DNA of 40,349 nt from Gemmatimonadota bacterium (GCA_021324635.1 JAJPIS010000065.1:1-40349), one strand, 5' to 3'; shown: positions 19,772-29,065, counted from the stretch's first letter. Program-made: numbers and translations. The notes: generated by a model from the letters alone, not told the origin.

Positions 19772-20368
19772 TTATTGGAGATACAGGTATAGCCCATACA
19801 GCCCGACGGCCGCCCCACCGATCGCGATGGCCGTCCCGGCCCCGCCCCCGATGATCAGCCCCGCGATGAAGGCGGCGCCCCCGACGATCATGAGCGCGCC
19901 ATCTGTTCCCAGCCCGCCGTGGTGCGCGGCCCGCTGCGCCTGCTCGGCCGGCGTCACGGCCTCCCGGGCGATCTGCGCGTGGATGCCGGCCGTGGCGAGC
20001 GCCGCGCTCGGGCCAGCCGCCGACGATGCCAGCGACAGCGGTTCAGGGTCGTTGGAGCCGGCCGGGATGAGCGGGGTCGGCGCCAGGTCGGGATGGGCCG
20101 CGACCGACTCGCCGGCATTGCTCGCCGTCCCGTCCGCGTCCGCGACGGACGCGCTGACCGGCGTCCCCCCGTCGGCGACGCTGACCTCAGCCGGTCGGCT
20201 GGCAAAGCCGGCCGGGAGCGCCGCCGCACCGATCGCAGCGGACGCCAACTGCACCGGCCCGTCTGCGGTGGTCGTGCCACGGAGGGCTGCGCTCTGCCCT
20301 GACGCCAACTCCGGAAGCACGACCGCGACCGAGATGGCCGCAACCAGCGCGCGGGTCCGTACGAGCAT
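19772..20368 (-). CDS. Exported protein with C-terminal glycine-zipper membrane segment
   Basis: 198 residues from the ATG at 20368, which has a GAGGA ribosome-binding site eight bases upstream. The signal peptide is clear (MLVRTRALVAAISVAVVLPE, cleavage near LASGQ). The middle is low-complexity Ala/Ser/Pro/Asp. The last 40 residues are a Gly-rich hydrophobic region (MIVGGAAFIAGLIIGGGAG, continuing to GLYGLYLYLQ), long enough to cross a membrane twice as a glycine zipper. No known family is recognised. It could be a small pore or an outer-membrane-associated protein. It is the first gene of the minus-strand group leading to the Big-domain and patatin genes. Confidence 0.72.
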   Translation of the reverse strand: MLVRTRALVAAISVAVVLPELASGQSAALRGTTTADGPVQLASAAIGAAALPAGFASRPAEVSVADGGTPVSASVADADGTASNAGESVAAHPDLAPTPLIPAGSNDPEPLSLASSAAGPSAALATAGIHAQIAREAVTPAEQAQRAAHHGGLGTDGALMIVGGAAFIAGLIIGGGAGTAIAIGGAAVGLYGLYLYLQ

Positions 20369-20575
20369 CGATGGGTCCTCGAGTGAAGTGATGAAGACGC
20401 GATGGCGGGACAGCGGGCCGTCTCCGCGCCCGGCGCGGCTGGGCCCGACCGACCCACCTCGCAAGGACTACGCTACCGCCCCGTCGTCAAGTCCGATCCG
20501 GCGGCCAGGCGACCCGACCGCGAGCCGCGGATGACGACCGGGCGGCTCGTCGCCGCGCATGCTAACATAGGGCGC

Positions 20576-22276
20576 ATGCCGACGCGCTGGAACGGCTCGC
20601 GCTCGCCCGTGCTGCTGGTCGGCGTGTCGGTGGCCGCCTGTCTTGCGACCTGCCGGGCCCCCGCGGCCGCCGCGCAGTCACCGGTGCCGATCGCGCCGCC
20701 GCAACGGAGCGCGGCAATCACGACCGGTGAGATCGACGCGCATCTCCGCTTCCTCGCCTCCGACCTGCTGGAAGGGCGCGCCCCGGGGCGGCGCGGTGGA
20801 CGGCTCGCGGCCGAGTACATCGCGAGCGCACTGGAGAGCGCCGGCGTCGAGCCGGGGTGGCGCGGGTCGTACTTCCAGCCCGTTCCGATCGATGTCGTGA
20901 CCGCCAATCACGCCACGATGCGGGCCAGCGTCGAGGGACGGGCGTCGGCTACCCTTCGCGACCCGGCCGACATCGTGGTCTGGGCCGGATCCGCCACCGC
21001 GACCAGCGCGGCCCACGGGGAGCTGGTCTTCGTGGGCTACGGCGTGACCGCTCCCGAGTATCGCTGGGACGACTACAAGGGCGTCGACGTGCGCGGGAAG
21101 GTGCTCCTCATGCTCGTGAACGAGCCACCCGCGACGCCGACGGACCCCGATCTGTTCGACGGGCCGGCAATGACGTATTACGGGCGCTGGACGTACAAGT
21201 TCGAGGAGGCCGAGCGACGCGGCGCGGTCGGCGCCCTCATCATCCACACGACCGCCGACGCCGGCTATCCCTGGCACACGGTTGTCAGCTCGTGGGACGC
21301 GGAGCAGCGCCTCCTGCCGCGGGACACGGCACTGCCCCCACCACTCGGGATCCGCGGCTGGATCACCGACAGCGCGGCGACCTCACTGCTCGCCGCGGCG
21401 GGGCTCGACCTGTCCACCCTCCGCGCACGCGCATCGCTGCGCGCGTTCCGCCCGCTGCCGACCGGGATCCTGGTCGATCTCTCGTTCACCAATCGAGTCG
21501 AGCGCGTCGTGGCCGACAATGTCGTCGGTCTTGTCCGCGGCCGCGACCCTGCCGTGCGTCACGAGATGGTCGTCTTCTCGGCCCATTGGGACCACCTCGG
21601 CATCGGGCCGCCGGTCGACGGCGACTCCATCTACAACGGGGCCGAAGACAATGCGTCCGGGGTGGCGGACGTGCTGGCGATCGCCCGAGCCGCAGCGGCG
21701 TCCCCACACGCGCGGCGCTCGCTCCTCTTCCTCTTCCCGACGGCCGAGGAGTCGGGGCTCCTCGGGTCGTCGTATTTTGTCGCGCATCCGCCGGTCCCGG
21801 CGGCCGATCTCGTCGCGGATCTCAACGTCGACGGCGGCGATCTGCTGGGCCTCACCAGGGATCTCGGCGCCGTCGGAGAGCGCAAGAGCTCACTGGGCCC
21901 CGCCCTCGCCCGCTACGCCCGGGCGCACGGCATGCGGGTATCGGCCGACGACCACCCGGAGCAGGGACACTTCTATCGCTCGGATCACTTTTCTTTCGCC
22001 CGGGCCGGTGTCCCCGCGCTCTCGCTCGGTGCCGGCACCGACTTCGTCGGTCGCCCGGATGACTGGGGGAAGACACAACAGGCGGCGTACGCCGCGCACC
22101 GCTACCACCAACCGTCTGACGAGTACCGACCCGGTGTCGACCTGCGTGGCGCCGTCCGACTCTCACAGCTCGTGCTGGGGTTCGGGTGGGCCATCGCCGA
22201 CGCCCGAGCCGTGCCGACCTGGAACGCCGGCGGCGAGTTCCACCGCCCCACGAGCCGTACGGCCGCTCAGCCGTGA
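20576..22276 (+). CDS. M28-family zinc aminopeptidase with PA domain
   Basis: 566 residues from the ATG at 20576, which begins a signal peptide (hydrophobic VLLVGVSVAACLA, then AAAAQ); an ATG at 20531 in the same frame would only add a polar stretch. A helical N-terminal region (HLRFLASDLLEGRAPGRRGG) is typical of the family. A PA-type insert spans roughly residues 130-300 (ELVFVGYGVTAPEYRWDDYKG). The M28 zinc ligands follow: SAHWDHLG (His), NGAEDNASG (bridging Asp), TAEESGLLGS (catalytic and metal Glu pair), DLNVDGGD (Asp) and the final His in RYHQPSDEY. It is likely a secreted or periplasmic aminopeptidase. A TAACAT sequence at 20562-20567 may be a -10 element very close to the start. Confidence 0.92.
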   Translation: MPTRWNGSRSPVLLVGVSVAACLATCRAPAAAAQSPVPIAPPQRSAAITTGEIDAHLRFLASDLLEGRAPGRRGGRLAAEYIASALESAGVEPGWRGSYFQPVPIDVVTANHATMRASVEGRASATLRDPADIVVWAGSATATSAAHGELVFVGYGVTAPEYRWDDYKGVDVRGKVLLMLVNEPPATPTDPDLFDGPAMTYYGRWTYKFEEAERRGAVGALIIHTTADAGYPWHTVVSSWDAEQRLLPRDTALPPPLGIRGWITDSAATSLLAAAGLDLSTLRARASLRAFRPLPTGILVDLSFTNRVERVVADNVVGLVRGRDPAVRHEMVVFSAHWDHLGIGPPVDGDSIYNGAEDNASGVADVLAIARAAAASPHARRSLLFLFPTAEESGLLGSSYFVAHPPVPAADLVADLNVDGGDLLGLTRDLGAVGERKSSLGPALARYARAHGMRVSADDHPEQGHFYRSDHFSFARAGVPALSLGAGTDFVGRPDDWGKTQQAAYAAHRYHQPSDEYRPGVDLRGAVRLSQLVLGFGWAIADARAVPTWNAGGEFHRPTSRTAAQP

Positions 22277-22458
22277 GCGCCGGGGCGGGCACGCCTTCTG
22301 CCTTTCGTCCCTCCTGGACGCGGCATCTCGGGCCGTGATCCCGGACGCGGCGGCGCGTCTGTTCTTTGAGGAGGTACGACACGGGGATGCATCGACGTCC
22401 CGCGCTGCCCGCCACTGACGTGGAGGTCTCACGCCGGCCGCGATGCCGGTCATCCCGG

Positions 22459-22488
22459 TTGAACTCGGGTGCGTCCAAATGGTACAAT
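22459..22488 (+). promoter_or_regulatory. Sigma-70 type promoter for the TPR gene pair
   Basis: TTGAAC (22459-22464) and TACAAT (22483-22488) are separated by 18 bases in the 247-base region between the M28 gene and the first TPR gene. The -10 box matches consensus at five of six positions and the -35 box at four of six. Transcription would start near 22495, giving a leader of about 30 bases before the ATG at 22524. The rest of the gap (22277-22458) shows no other clear element. Confidence 0.6.
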
Positions 22489-22523
22489 AGGCAGACCCTC
22501 ATGCGATGGAGGTTCGTGGAGAT

Positions 22524-23630
22524 ATGCCAACCCCATTTCTGAGTTCCGAGGAGTACGATGAGCGCGCGCACCAGTTGTACAACGAAGGCCAGTACGACGA
22601 AGCGCTCGCTGTGCTCCGTGAGGGACTCGCGCTCTACCCCAATGCGGTAGAGCTGCACGTCGGGGTCGGCTACGCCCGGCTCGCCCGAGAGGAGTACGCG
22701 TGGGCGCGCAAGAGCTTCGAGGAGGCCCTCGTCCTCGACCCGGAGCACGAGGACGCGCTCGCGGGGCTGGGCGAGACGCTGCTCAAGTTCGGCCAGCATG
22801 CCGCGGCCCTCAAGAGCTTCCGCCGCATCCTCGAGCTCGGCTATCGCGACGATGTGGAGCTGATGCTCCAGGTCGGTCGCGCGCTCTTCCGCGAGGGCGT
22901 GATCGACGATGCGCGGGACTTCTTCGATATCGCGGTGCAACAGGTTCCCGATTCGGCCGAAGCGGTCGCCTGTGTCGGCTACGCGCAGCATCGACTCGGC
23001 GAGGACGAGAAGGCGGTCGCCACGCTCCGCCGGGCGCTCCAGCTCGACGGCGACCACAGCGAGGCCCGCATCTATCTCGGGAACATCCTCTACGATCGTG
23101 GAGAGTACGAGGCTGCGCTGTACCACCTCGATCGAACCACGCCGGACGATCACTGGGATGAGCTCGGGATCTGGCGCCTGGTCGAGCTCAAGAAGAGCGT
23201 CTATCGACTGGCCGACGACGATGCGGAGCTTCGCCCGTGGGACGCCCGGCTCGCCGAGCTGGCTGGCGAGGAGAACGACATCGACGAGATGCTGGCCGAG
23301 ATCGAGCAGCGGGCGCTCGATGACGCGCAGAACGAGGCGCGACATCAGCTGGAGCTGTTCGGCGCGCTGCTGACCGATCTCGCGGCCAAGCGCGATACGA
23401 GCTCGCACCGGGTCGTGCGCGATGGGCGCGAGTTCGAGGGGACCTGGGACGAGATCGTCTCCGAGATGCGGGACGCGGCGGACGCGGCCTCCGGGCGCTC
23501 GGTCGCCGAGTTCATGCTCACGGAGGCCCGCCGTGGACAGTCGATCACCGGCGTGACCATCCCGACCGAAGACGCCGAGAGCTTCATCCGCGGCAGCGCC
23601 GACGCGGGCTTGTTGCGCATCGTGCAGTGA
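22524..23630 (+). CDS. Tetratricopeptide repeat protein
   Basis: 368 residues from the ATG at 22524. An in-frame ATG at 22506 exists, but its own codons contain the GGAGGT and GGAG sequences that serve as ribosome-binding sites for the later ATG. At least five TPR units span residues 10-210 (for example AHQLYNEGQYDEALAVLREG, ARKSFEEALVLDPEHEDALA, ARIYLGNILYDRGEYEAALY). The C-terminal 150 residues are acidic and helical without repeats. No signal peptide is present, so it is cytoplasmic. TPR proteins act as interaction scaffolds; the partner is probably the membrane TPR protein encoded by the overlapping next gene. Confidence 0.88.
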   Translation: MPTPFLSSEEYDERAHQLYNEGQYDEALAVLREGLALYPNAVELHVGVGYARLAREEYAWARKSFEEALVLDPEHEDALAGLGETLLKFGQHAAALKSFRRILELGYRDDVELMLQVGRALFREGVIDDARDFFDIAVQQVPDSAEAVACVGYAQHRLGEDEKAVATLRRALQLDGDHSEARIYLGNILYDRGEYEAALYHLDRTTPDDHWDELGIWRLVELKKSVYRLADDDAELRPWDARLAELAGEENDIDEMLAEIEQRALDDAQNEARHQLELFGALLTDLAAKRDTSSHRVVRDGREFEGTWDEIVSEMRDAADAASGRSVAEFMLTEARRGQSITGVTIPTEDAESFIRGSADAGLLRIVQ

Positions 23631-24742
23631 CGGCGCCCGGCGGCGCTGCCGACGCGCCGCTCGCTGGCAGTACTGGCAGTACTGGCGGCGCCGGCAGCGC
23701 CGGTACCGGGGTCGCCGGTGCCGCTGCCATGGCGGGGCAGAGCGCCCTCGGGAGCGCGGGTCGGACGACCGACGCACTGGCCCGCACCGGCGCGGTGACG
23801 CGCGCGTGGGACGCGGTCGAAGCAACGCTCCAGACCGCGGTGCCCGACGCGCCGCCATCCGCGCCCGACCGGCCGGTCGGACAGGCCCTCGTCCGCGCGC
23901 TCCGGCAGCGGGACCTCATCACGCTCGATCAGGGACATGCGCTCCTCGATCTCCTCGCCCTCGCCGAGCGGGCCCGGCAGTCGGGGGTGACGCTCGCCGA
24001 AGCCGACATGACCGCGGCGCGGGACGCGCTGGCGCGGTTGGCGGGCGCCGCCGCGGTCGCTGCGGCGGCGTCGGGGCAGACGGGAGTGCCTTCGCCGGGT
24101 GCCGCGCCATCGCCGGCCCCACCGGGCCCCGGCGGCTGGTCGGCGTCCGGCTCGGCTGCATCGGCCGGACCGATCCTGGCCGGGTTGCTGGTGGCGGTGG
24201 TCGTCGTGGGCGCAATCGCGTTTGCCCTCCGTGCCGGCGCGGGCGGGGGGCTCATCAGGTCGGTGTCCCGGATCGGCTCGGCGCGGTCGCGCGGGATCGC
24301 GGCCTACGGCGCGGGCCGGCTCGATGAGGCGCGCACGGCGCTGCGACAGGCCGCCGTGGCCGACAGCACCGATCCGCTGCCGCACGCCTATCTCGGGCGC
24401 ATCGCGCGAGAGACCGGAGACCTGACCACGGCCCGGACCGAGTTGACCACCGCCGTTCGGTTGGGACCGACCGATCCCACGGCGCTCCGGGAGATGGGCG
24501 CACTTCAGCTCGCGACCGGACACCCGGAGCTCGCGCGCCGCTTCTATGTGCGGGCCGTGTCGGCGGCGCCCGACGACCGCGGCGCGCAGGGCTGGCTCGC
24601 GTGCAGCCTCACGAGAGTCGGACGGACCGCCGAGGCGGCGCGCTTCTTCCAGCGGGCGGGCCCCGGTCCCTGGACGGCCTGCGCCGGCGACTCGACCGGC
24701 TCGACGGCTCCCGGCCCCGCCGGGCCAGCCCCGGCATCGTGA
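23627..24742 (+). CDS. Single-pass membrane TPR protein
   Basis: 371 residues. The GTG start overlaps the previous stop (GTGA), so the two genes are coupled. Residues 1-40 are Gly/Ala/Ser/Thr-rich low complexity. A helical region follows (about 55-150), then a Pro/Gly linker and one transmembrane segment near residues 183-203 (AGPILAGLLVAVVVVGAIAF). The C-terminal part carries about three TPR units (YGAGRLDEARTALRQAAV, AYLGRIARETGDLTTARTEL, QLATGHPELARRFYVRA). No signal peptide and no catalytic motif are present. With the soluble TPR protein it may form a membrane-linked assembly scaffold. Confidence 0.8.
   Translation: MTAPGGAADAPLAGSTGSTGGAGSAGTGVAGAAAMAGQSALGSAGRTTDALARTGAVTRAWDAVEATLQTAVPDAPPSAPDRPVGQALVRALRQRDLITLDQGHALLDLLALAERARQSGVTLAEADMTAARDALARLAGAAAVAAAASGQTGVPSPGAAPSPAPPGPGGWSASGSAASAGPILAGLLVAVVVVGAIAFALRAGAGGGLIRSVSRIGSARSRGIAAYGAGRLDEARTALRQAAVADSTDPLPHAYLGRIARETGDLTTARTELTTAVRLGPTDPTALREMGALQLATGHPELARRFYVRAVSAAPDDRGAQGWLACSLTRVGRTAEAARFFQRAGPGPWTACAGDSTGSTAPGPAGPAPAS
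23664..23706 (+). repeat. Degenerate 9-12 base repeat, Gly/Ser/Thr coding
   Basis: The sequence ggcagtact occurs twice in tandem and is followed by related ggcggcgcc / ggcagcgcc units, encoding GSTGSTGGAGSAG-type low complexity near the N-terminus of the membrane TPR protein. It is in frame and of simple composition. Confidence 0.6.
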
Positions 24743-24838
24743 GCCCACCCCGGGACACTCCGACGGGGGCCCGATCCCACCGTCACTGCTGACGGACGCC
24801 CGGAGCACCAGGTCGATCCCCATGCGCACCAGCCGCTG

Positions 24839-27502
24839 ATGAGCGCCGCCCTCACGGCAGACCTCGCCGCCGCCGTCAACCCCCCCGAGATGACCGTGCT
24901 CCCGAACGGCCTCACGCTGCTCGCGCGGCGGGATCGTGGAGCACCGGCCGTCGCCATCGTCACTCACGTCAGGGCCGGCTACTTCGACGAGCCGGACGAC
25001 CTGGTCGGCATCGCGCACGTCCTCGAGCACATGTACTTCAAGGGTACCCCGACCCGCGGCGTCGGTGAGATCGCGCGCGAGACCAAGGCGAGTGGCGGCT
25101 ACCTCAACGCCCACACGATCTACGACCACACCAGCTACTACACGGTCGTTCCGGCGGCCCGGTTCGCCGATGCGCTCGCGATCCAGGCCGACGCCTACGC
25201 GCAGTCGTCGATCGACGCCAGCGAGCTCGCCAAGGAGATCGAGGTCATCATCCAGGAAGTGCGGCGGAAGGAGGATTCGCCGGGCGCGATCGCGACCGAG
25301 GGCCTCTACGCGCTCCTCCACGATCGCCACCGGATGCGGCGATGGCGCATGGGGCGGCCGGACGCGCTGCGCGGCTTCACCCGGGATCGGGTGACGGGCT
25401 TCCATCGCACGTTCTACCGCCCGAGCAACACGATCCTGTCGGTCGTCGGCGATGTCGATCCCGGCGACGTGCGCGCGGCCGTCGAGCGCCGCTACGGGTC
25501 ACTGCCCGACGGCGCCGTCGCGCGCGAGCCGGGCCCCGCGGAGCCCGACGCGGCACCGACGCCCCGGTATCGTGAGTGGTCGGGAGACATCGTCCAGACA
25601 CAGCTCCTGCTCGGCTGGCGCACGCCCCCGACACTGCATCCGGACACGCCGCTCCTCGATCTCGCCGCGCTCGTGCTCGGGGCCGGACGGGGATCCCGCC
25701 TGTATCGTGCGGTCCGGGAGCGTCAGCTCGCCTCGACGATCGCCGCCGCCAACTATACGCCGACCGAGGTCGGCGTATTCCTCGTCCATGCGGAGGCACC
25801 GCCGCCGCGAGCCGCCGAGGCCGCGCCGGCGATCTGGGCGCAGATCGAGGCGCTCCAGGAGGTCGGCGTCACCGACCGGGAACTGGTCCGCGCGCAGCGA
25901 CTGCTCGAGTCGCGCTGGGTGCGCCGCCTGGAGTCGATGGAAGGGCAGGCGAGCGACCTCGCCGAATGGCAGGCGCTCGGCGACTGGTCGCTCGGCGTGC
26001 GCTATCTCGAGCGTGCGCTGTCGGCGAGTCCGGAGGAGGTGTCTGGCGCGCTCCGGCGGTACCTGACGCGGGACGCGGTCGGGGTGGTTGTCTACCGGCC
26101 CTCCGGCTCGCCGGTGCTGGCCGACACCGTGCCCGGGCTGCTCGCCCCGCCCGGAGCGACCCCGCCGCCGCCGCTGGACGCGCCGGAGCCCGCCCCGGCC
26201 GCGGCCCCCGCGATCGCCCCGGCCGCCGTGCGCGGGCGCGCGCCGGCGAGGCTGGAGGCCGAGCGAGGTGACGTGCGGGTCTATCGGGCGCCGAGTGGCA
26301 TTCCGATCCTGGTGCGGCGCAAGCCGGACGCGCGGGTGACGCACGCCGGTGTGTTCGCGGTCGGCGGCGCGCGTGACGAGGGTGTCGCCCGCGGCGGCCT
26401 CACGTCGCTCACGGTGCGCGCGGCGCTCAAGGGAGCGGCCGGACGGTCGTCGGCGCAGCTCGCCGAGGCGGTCGAGATGCTGGGCGGCAGCATCGGCGCG
26501 AGCGTGAGCACCGAGTCCTTCGGATGGACCCTCTCCGTCCCGGGGCGACACACCGCCGCGGCCCTCGCCCTCCTCGGCGACGTCGTGCAGCGTCCGCTGC
26601 TGGATGCGGCGGCCGTCAACACCGAGCGGACGCTGGCGCTGGTCGAGCTCGAGAATCTGCGCGACGACATGTACCGGTACCCGGTCCGGCTCGCGACCGA
26701 GGCCGCGTACGACGCGCACCCGTACGCGCGGAGCGTGCTGGGGACCGACGCATCACTGCGGGCGATCACGGCCGACGACGTCCGCAGTTGGCACGCCGCG
26801 CGAGTGCTCGACGCGCCGACCGTGATCGGGATCGTGAGCGGCGGCGATCCGGACGACGTGGCGGCGGCTGCGGGGCGGGCGTTCGCGGAGCTTCGCCCGG
26901 CGACACTGCCGGCGCTCTCGCCGCCGATCTGGCCGCCGAGCCGGCGCCTGCGTGCGGACACGCGCGACAAGGCGCAGACCGCGCTCGCACTCGCCTTCCC
27001 GGCGCCGGGGCGGCTGGATGATGACCGCACGGTCGCGGAGCTCATCGCCGGTGTCGCGAGCGGGCTGGGTGGCCGGTTCTTCGACGAGCTGCGCGATCGC
27101 CGATCGCTCGCCTATACCGTGCACGCGTTCGCGGCCGAGCGCGCCCTCGGTGGAACGTTCATCGGCTACATCGCGACGTCGCCCGACAAGGAGGACCTGG
27201 CGCGCTCCGGTCTCCTCGGCGAGTTCGAGAAACTGGTGCACGAGGGCGTGACGGCCGACGAGCTGCGTCGCGCGCAGACGTACGCGATCGGTACCCACGC
27301 CATCAGCCGGCAGAGCGGCGCGACGCTCCTCGGCGAGATGGTCGACGCCTGGTCGTTCGGTCGCGGGCTCGAGGAGCTGGAGGAGTACGAGGCGCGCGTG
27401 CGTGCCGTGACCCTGGACGACGTGCGCCGCGTCGCCGGGCAGTACTTCGACCCCGCCCGCGTGGTCGAAGGCGTCGTGCGTGGCGCGGTGCGCGACCGGT
27501 GA
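24839..27502 (+). CDS. M16-family zinc peptidase, two-domain (pitrilysin/insulinase type)
   Basis: 887 residues. The N-terminal half has the inverted zinc motif HVLEH (His60, Glu63, His64) with the distal Glu140 in IIQEVRRKEDSPG, so it is catalytically complete. An Ala/Pro-rich linker near residues 440-470 joins a second M16 domain. The second half lacks HxxEH (the matching stretch reads LTSLTVRAALKGA) but keeps the R-S-L-A-Y motif (RDRRSLAYTVHAF) that binds substrate. This arrangement, one active and one inactive half in a single chain, is common in the family. No signal peptide is visible at the chosen ATG, so it is cytoplasmic unless the start is wrong. It lies 96 bases after the TPR gene. 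Confidence 0.93.
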   Translation: MSAALTADLAAAVNPPEMTVLPNGLTLLARRDRGAPAVAIVTHVRAGYFDEPDDLVGIAHVLEHMYFKGTPTRGVGEIARETKASGGYLNAHTIYDHTSYYTVVPAARFADALAIQADAYAQSSIDASELAKEIEVIIQEVRRKEDSPGAIATEGLYALLHDRHRMRRWRMGRPDALRGFTRDRVTGFHRTFYRPSNTILSVVGDVDPGDVRAAVERRYGSLPDGAVAREPGPAEPDAAPTPRYREWSGDIVQTQLLLGWRTPPTLHPDTPLLDLAALVLGAGRGSRLYRAVRERQLASTIAAANYTPTEVGVFLVHAEAPPPRAAEAAPAIWAQIEALQEVGVTDRELVRAQRLLESRWVRRLESMEGQASDLAEWQALGDWSLGVRYLERALSASPEEVSGALRRYLTRDAVGVVVYRPSGSPVLADTVPGLLAPPGATPPPPLDAPEPAPAAAPAIAPAAVRGRAPARLEAERGDVRVYRAPSGIPILVRRKPDARVTHAGVFAVGGARDEGVARGGLTSLTVRAALKGAAGRSSAQLAEAVEMLGGSIGASVSTESFGWTLSVPGRHTAAALALLGDVVQRPLLDAAAVNTERTLALVELENLRDDMYRYPVRLATEAAYDAHPYARSVLGTDASLRAITADDVRSWHAARVLDAPTVIGIVSGGDPDDVAAAAGRAFAELRPATLPALSPPIWPPSRRLRADTRDKAQTALALAFPAPGRLDDDRTVAELIAGVASGLGGRFFDELRDRRSLAYTVHAFAAERALGGTFIGYIATSPDKEDLARSGLLGEFEKLVHEGVTADELRRAQTYAIGTHAISRQSGATLLGEMVDAWSFGRGLEELEEYEARVRAVTLDDVRRVAGQYFDPARVVEGVVRGAVRDR

Positions 27503-27551
27503 GCGACCCCGGTGCGTGGCGCGGCGCGCGGCCCGGTGGGCGGTCGCGCGC

Positions 27552-29060
27552 CTACTCCGCCGCTTCCCGGAGCTGCCGAGTCGCGCGCGTGACCGCCGCC
27601 GCCGCCGGGCGCAACCGGCCGCTCGCCGCCCGAAGCCCGGTGATGTCGTCGTAGTCGGCGGCCTCGGCGACGATCGCCCCCTTGATGTCGCTGTGGCTCG
27701 TCGCCCATGCGAGCGTTCCCCAGATCGCCAGCGCCTGCGCCGCCTCGCCGTGGGCGGCCGGGTACCCGCCGGCCGCGAACACCCACTGTTCCTTGACCGG
27801 CGGCGCGAGCCGCCGCATCCACCGATCGGCGGCGCGCATCCGCGCGTCGAGGGTGACCGCGCCGGCAAAGGCCGGGTAGAGCGAGAATCCCACCGCATCG
27901 ATCGGCGAGCCGGGTGCGGCCGCCCAGGCGTACAGCGCGCTGTCGCGGCTGTCGAACGCGGCCGCGGCGATGCCCACTTTGACGTGCGGATCGATCGCGC
28001 GCACCGTCCGCGCCGCATCGGTGAGATACCGGATCCAGGTTCCGACCGGGAGGGACCCCAGCGCGCGCGCGCCGCGGCCGTACGGCTCGTCAGCCGGCAG
28101 GAGATAGTCGGGGTGCAAGCGCCGCACGATGCGCTGGAGGTCGGCGAGGCGCTCGGCCTCGTACGCGCTCGCCGATGCGCGGCGCCGTCGCGCGGCCTCG
28201 CGCGGGTACCCCAACGTGACCACGAGCAGCGTGCTGTCCCGGCGGAGCGGGTCGAAGACGCGCGCGATCGAGTCGAGCGCCGCGGCGTGCGCTCCGGACG
28301 GGTCGACCACGAGACTCACGAGCTCTGCCCCCGTGGTGTCGACGAGCGCGAGATCATTCCGCAGCGCCGCCGGCGGCGGTGGTGCCTCGATCGGCGGCAG
28401 GAGCCGCACGCCGACGGCGAAATCACCCGCCGGGCGCTCCTGGAGCGGGTCCGACGCGTACCGGTCGTAGCTGCGCACCGCGCTCGCAGCCGCCGGCAGC
28501 CAGGCGAGCACGCCGGCGACGGTCAGGCCGGCCGCGAGGGCGAGCACGGCCCGCCCGGCCGCGCTGACGCGCCAGCGGCCGGGCAGTGCCGGCGCGGCGA
28601 GCGGCACGAGCACCGCGTAGGGTGACGCGAGCGCAACCGGCCCGCTGGCGGCGCCGAGCGCCGTCGTGTACGCGGCCACGAGCGTCAGGGCCCAGCTCGG
28701 GGGTGTCGCGCCGCCCTCCTCGAGGTACCGCGTCACGGCCACGATGAGCAAGAGCACGTTGTAGAGCGTGACCGGCACACCCACGAGCGGACTCGCGAGC
28801 CGGCGCACGGTCGCGTACAGCGACTCGGCGGCGAAGATCGCCACCGTCAGCGGCCAGATCCATGCGACCCCGGCCACCGACCGCCCGGTCAGCTCCGATG
28901 GGATGGCGATCGCGATCAGCAGCGCGGGCGCGGCGAGCAACGCCCCCAGTCCTCCGAGCGCGGCGAGGATGCGCGGGGTCGTCCGCAACTGCGCCAGCCG
29001 GCTCGCCAGGAGGACGTCCCAGGTGAGCGCCAGGCCGGCGGCGATGGCGAGGACGAGCAT
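27552..29060 (-). CDS. Polytopic membrane protein with C-terminal glycosidase-like domain
   Basis: 502 residues. Residues 1-210 hold about six hydrophobic helices (from MLVLAIAAGLALTWDVLLA to ALAAGLTVAGVLAWLPAAA). The remaining 290 residues look like a TIM-barrel glycosidase relative facing outwards: VGVRLLPPIEAP, LLVVTLGYPREAARRR, LHPDYLLPADEPYG (an Asp-Glu-Pro at the place where GH-A clan enzymes carry the acid/base Glu), PHVKVGIAAAAFDS, DAVGFSLYP and SDIKGAIVAEAADYDD. I cannot assign a CAZy family, and the nucleophile is uncertain. It starts five bases after the SpeD-like gene, so the two are probably in one operon. It ends 50 bases from the convergent M16 gene. Confidence 0.75.
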   Translation of the reverse strand: MLVLAIAAGLALTWDVLLASRLAQLRTTPRILAALGGLGALLAAPALLIAIAIPSELTGRSVAGVAWIWPLTVAIFAAESLYATVRRLASPLVGVPVTLYNVLLLIVAVTRYLEEGGATPPSWALTLVAAYTTALGAASGPVALASPYAVLVPLAAPALPGRWRVSAAGRAVLALAAGLTVAGVLAWLPAAASAVRSYDRYASDPLQERPAGDFAVGVRLLPPIEAPPPPAALRNDLALVDTTGAELVSLVVDPSGAHAAALDSIARVFDPLRRDSTLLVVTLGYPREAARRRRASASAYEAERLADLQRIVRRLHPDYLLPADEPYGRGARALGSLPVGTWIRYLTDAARTVRAIDPHVKVGIAAAAFDSRDSALYAWAAAPGSPIDAVGFSLYPAFAGAVTLDARMRAADRWMRRLAPPVKEQWVFAAGGYPAAHGEAAQALAIWGTLAWATSHSDIKGAIVAEAADYDDITGLRAASGRLRPAAAAVTRATRQLREAAE

Positions 29061-29065
29061 GGCGG

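Noticed and set aside
18024-20534. Very long open frame on the plus strand (836 codons) across the Big-domain and glycine-zipper genes
   Set aside because: It is antisense to genes with clear domains or signal peptides, is Arg/Pro/Gly-rich without recognisable folds, and reflects the lack of stops in GC-rich DNA.
22387-22543. Small frame starting ATG CAT CGA after a GAGGAGG sequence in the gap before the TPR gene
   Set aside because: The Shine-Dalgarno spacing is too long, the frame runs through the promoter and overlaps the TPR start, and the product is Arg-rich with no pattern.
21852-25405. Two overlapping long minus-strand frames (668 and 686 codons) opposite the M28, TPR and M16 genes
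   Set aside because: Plus-strand genes have strong family motifs, a promoter and ribosome-binding sites; the antisense frames are compositional artefacts.
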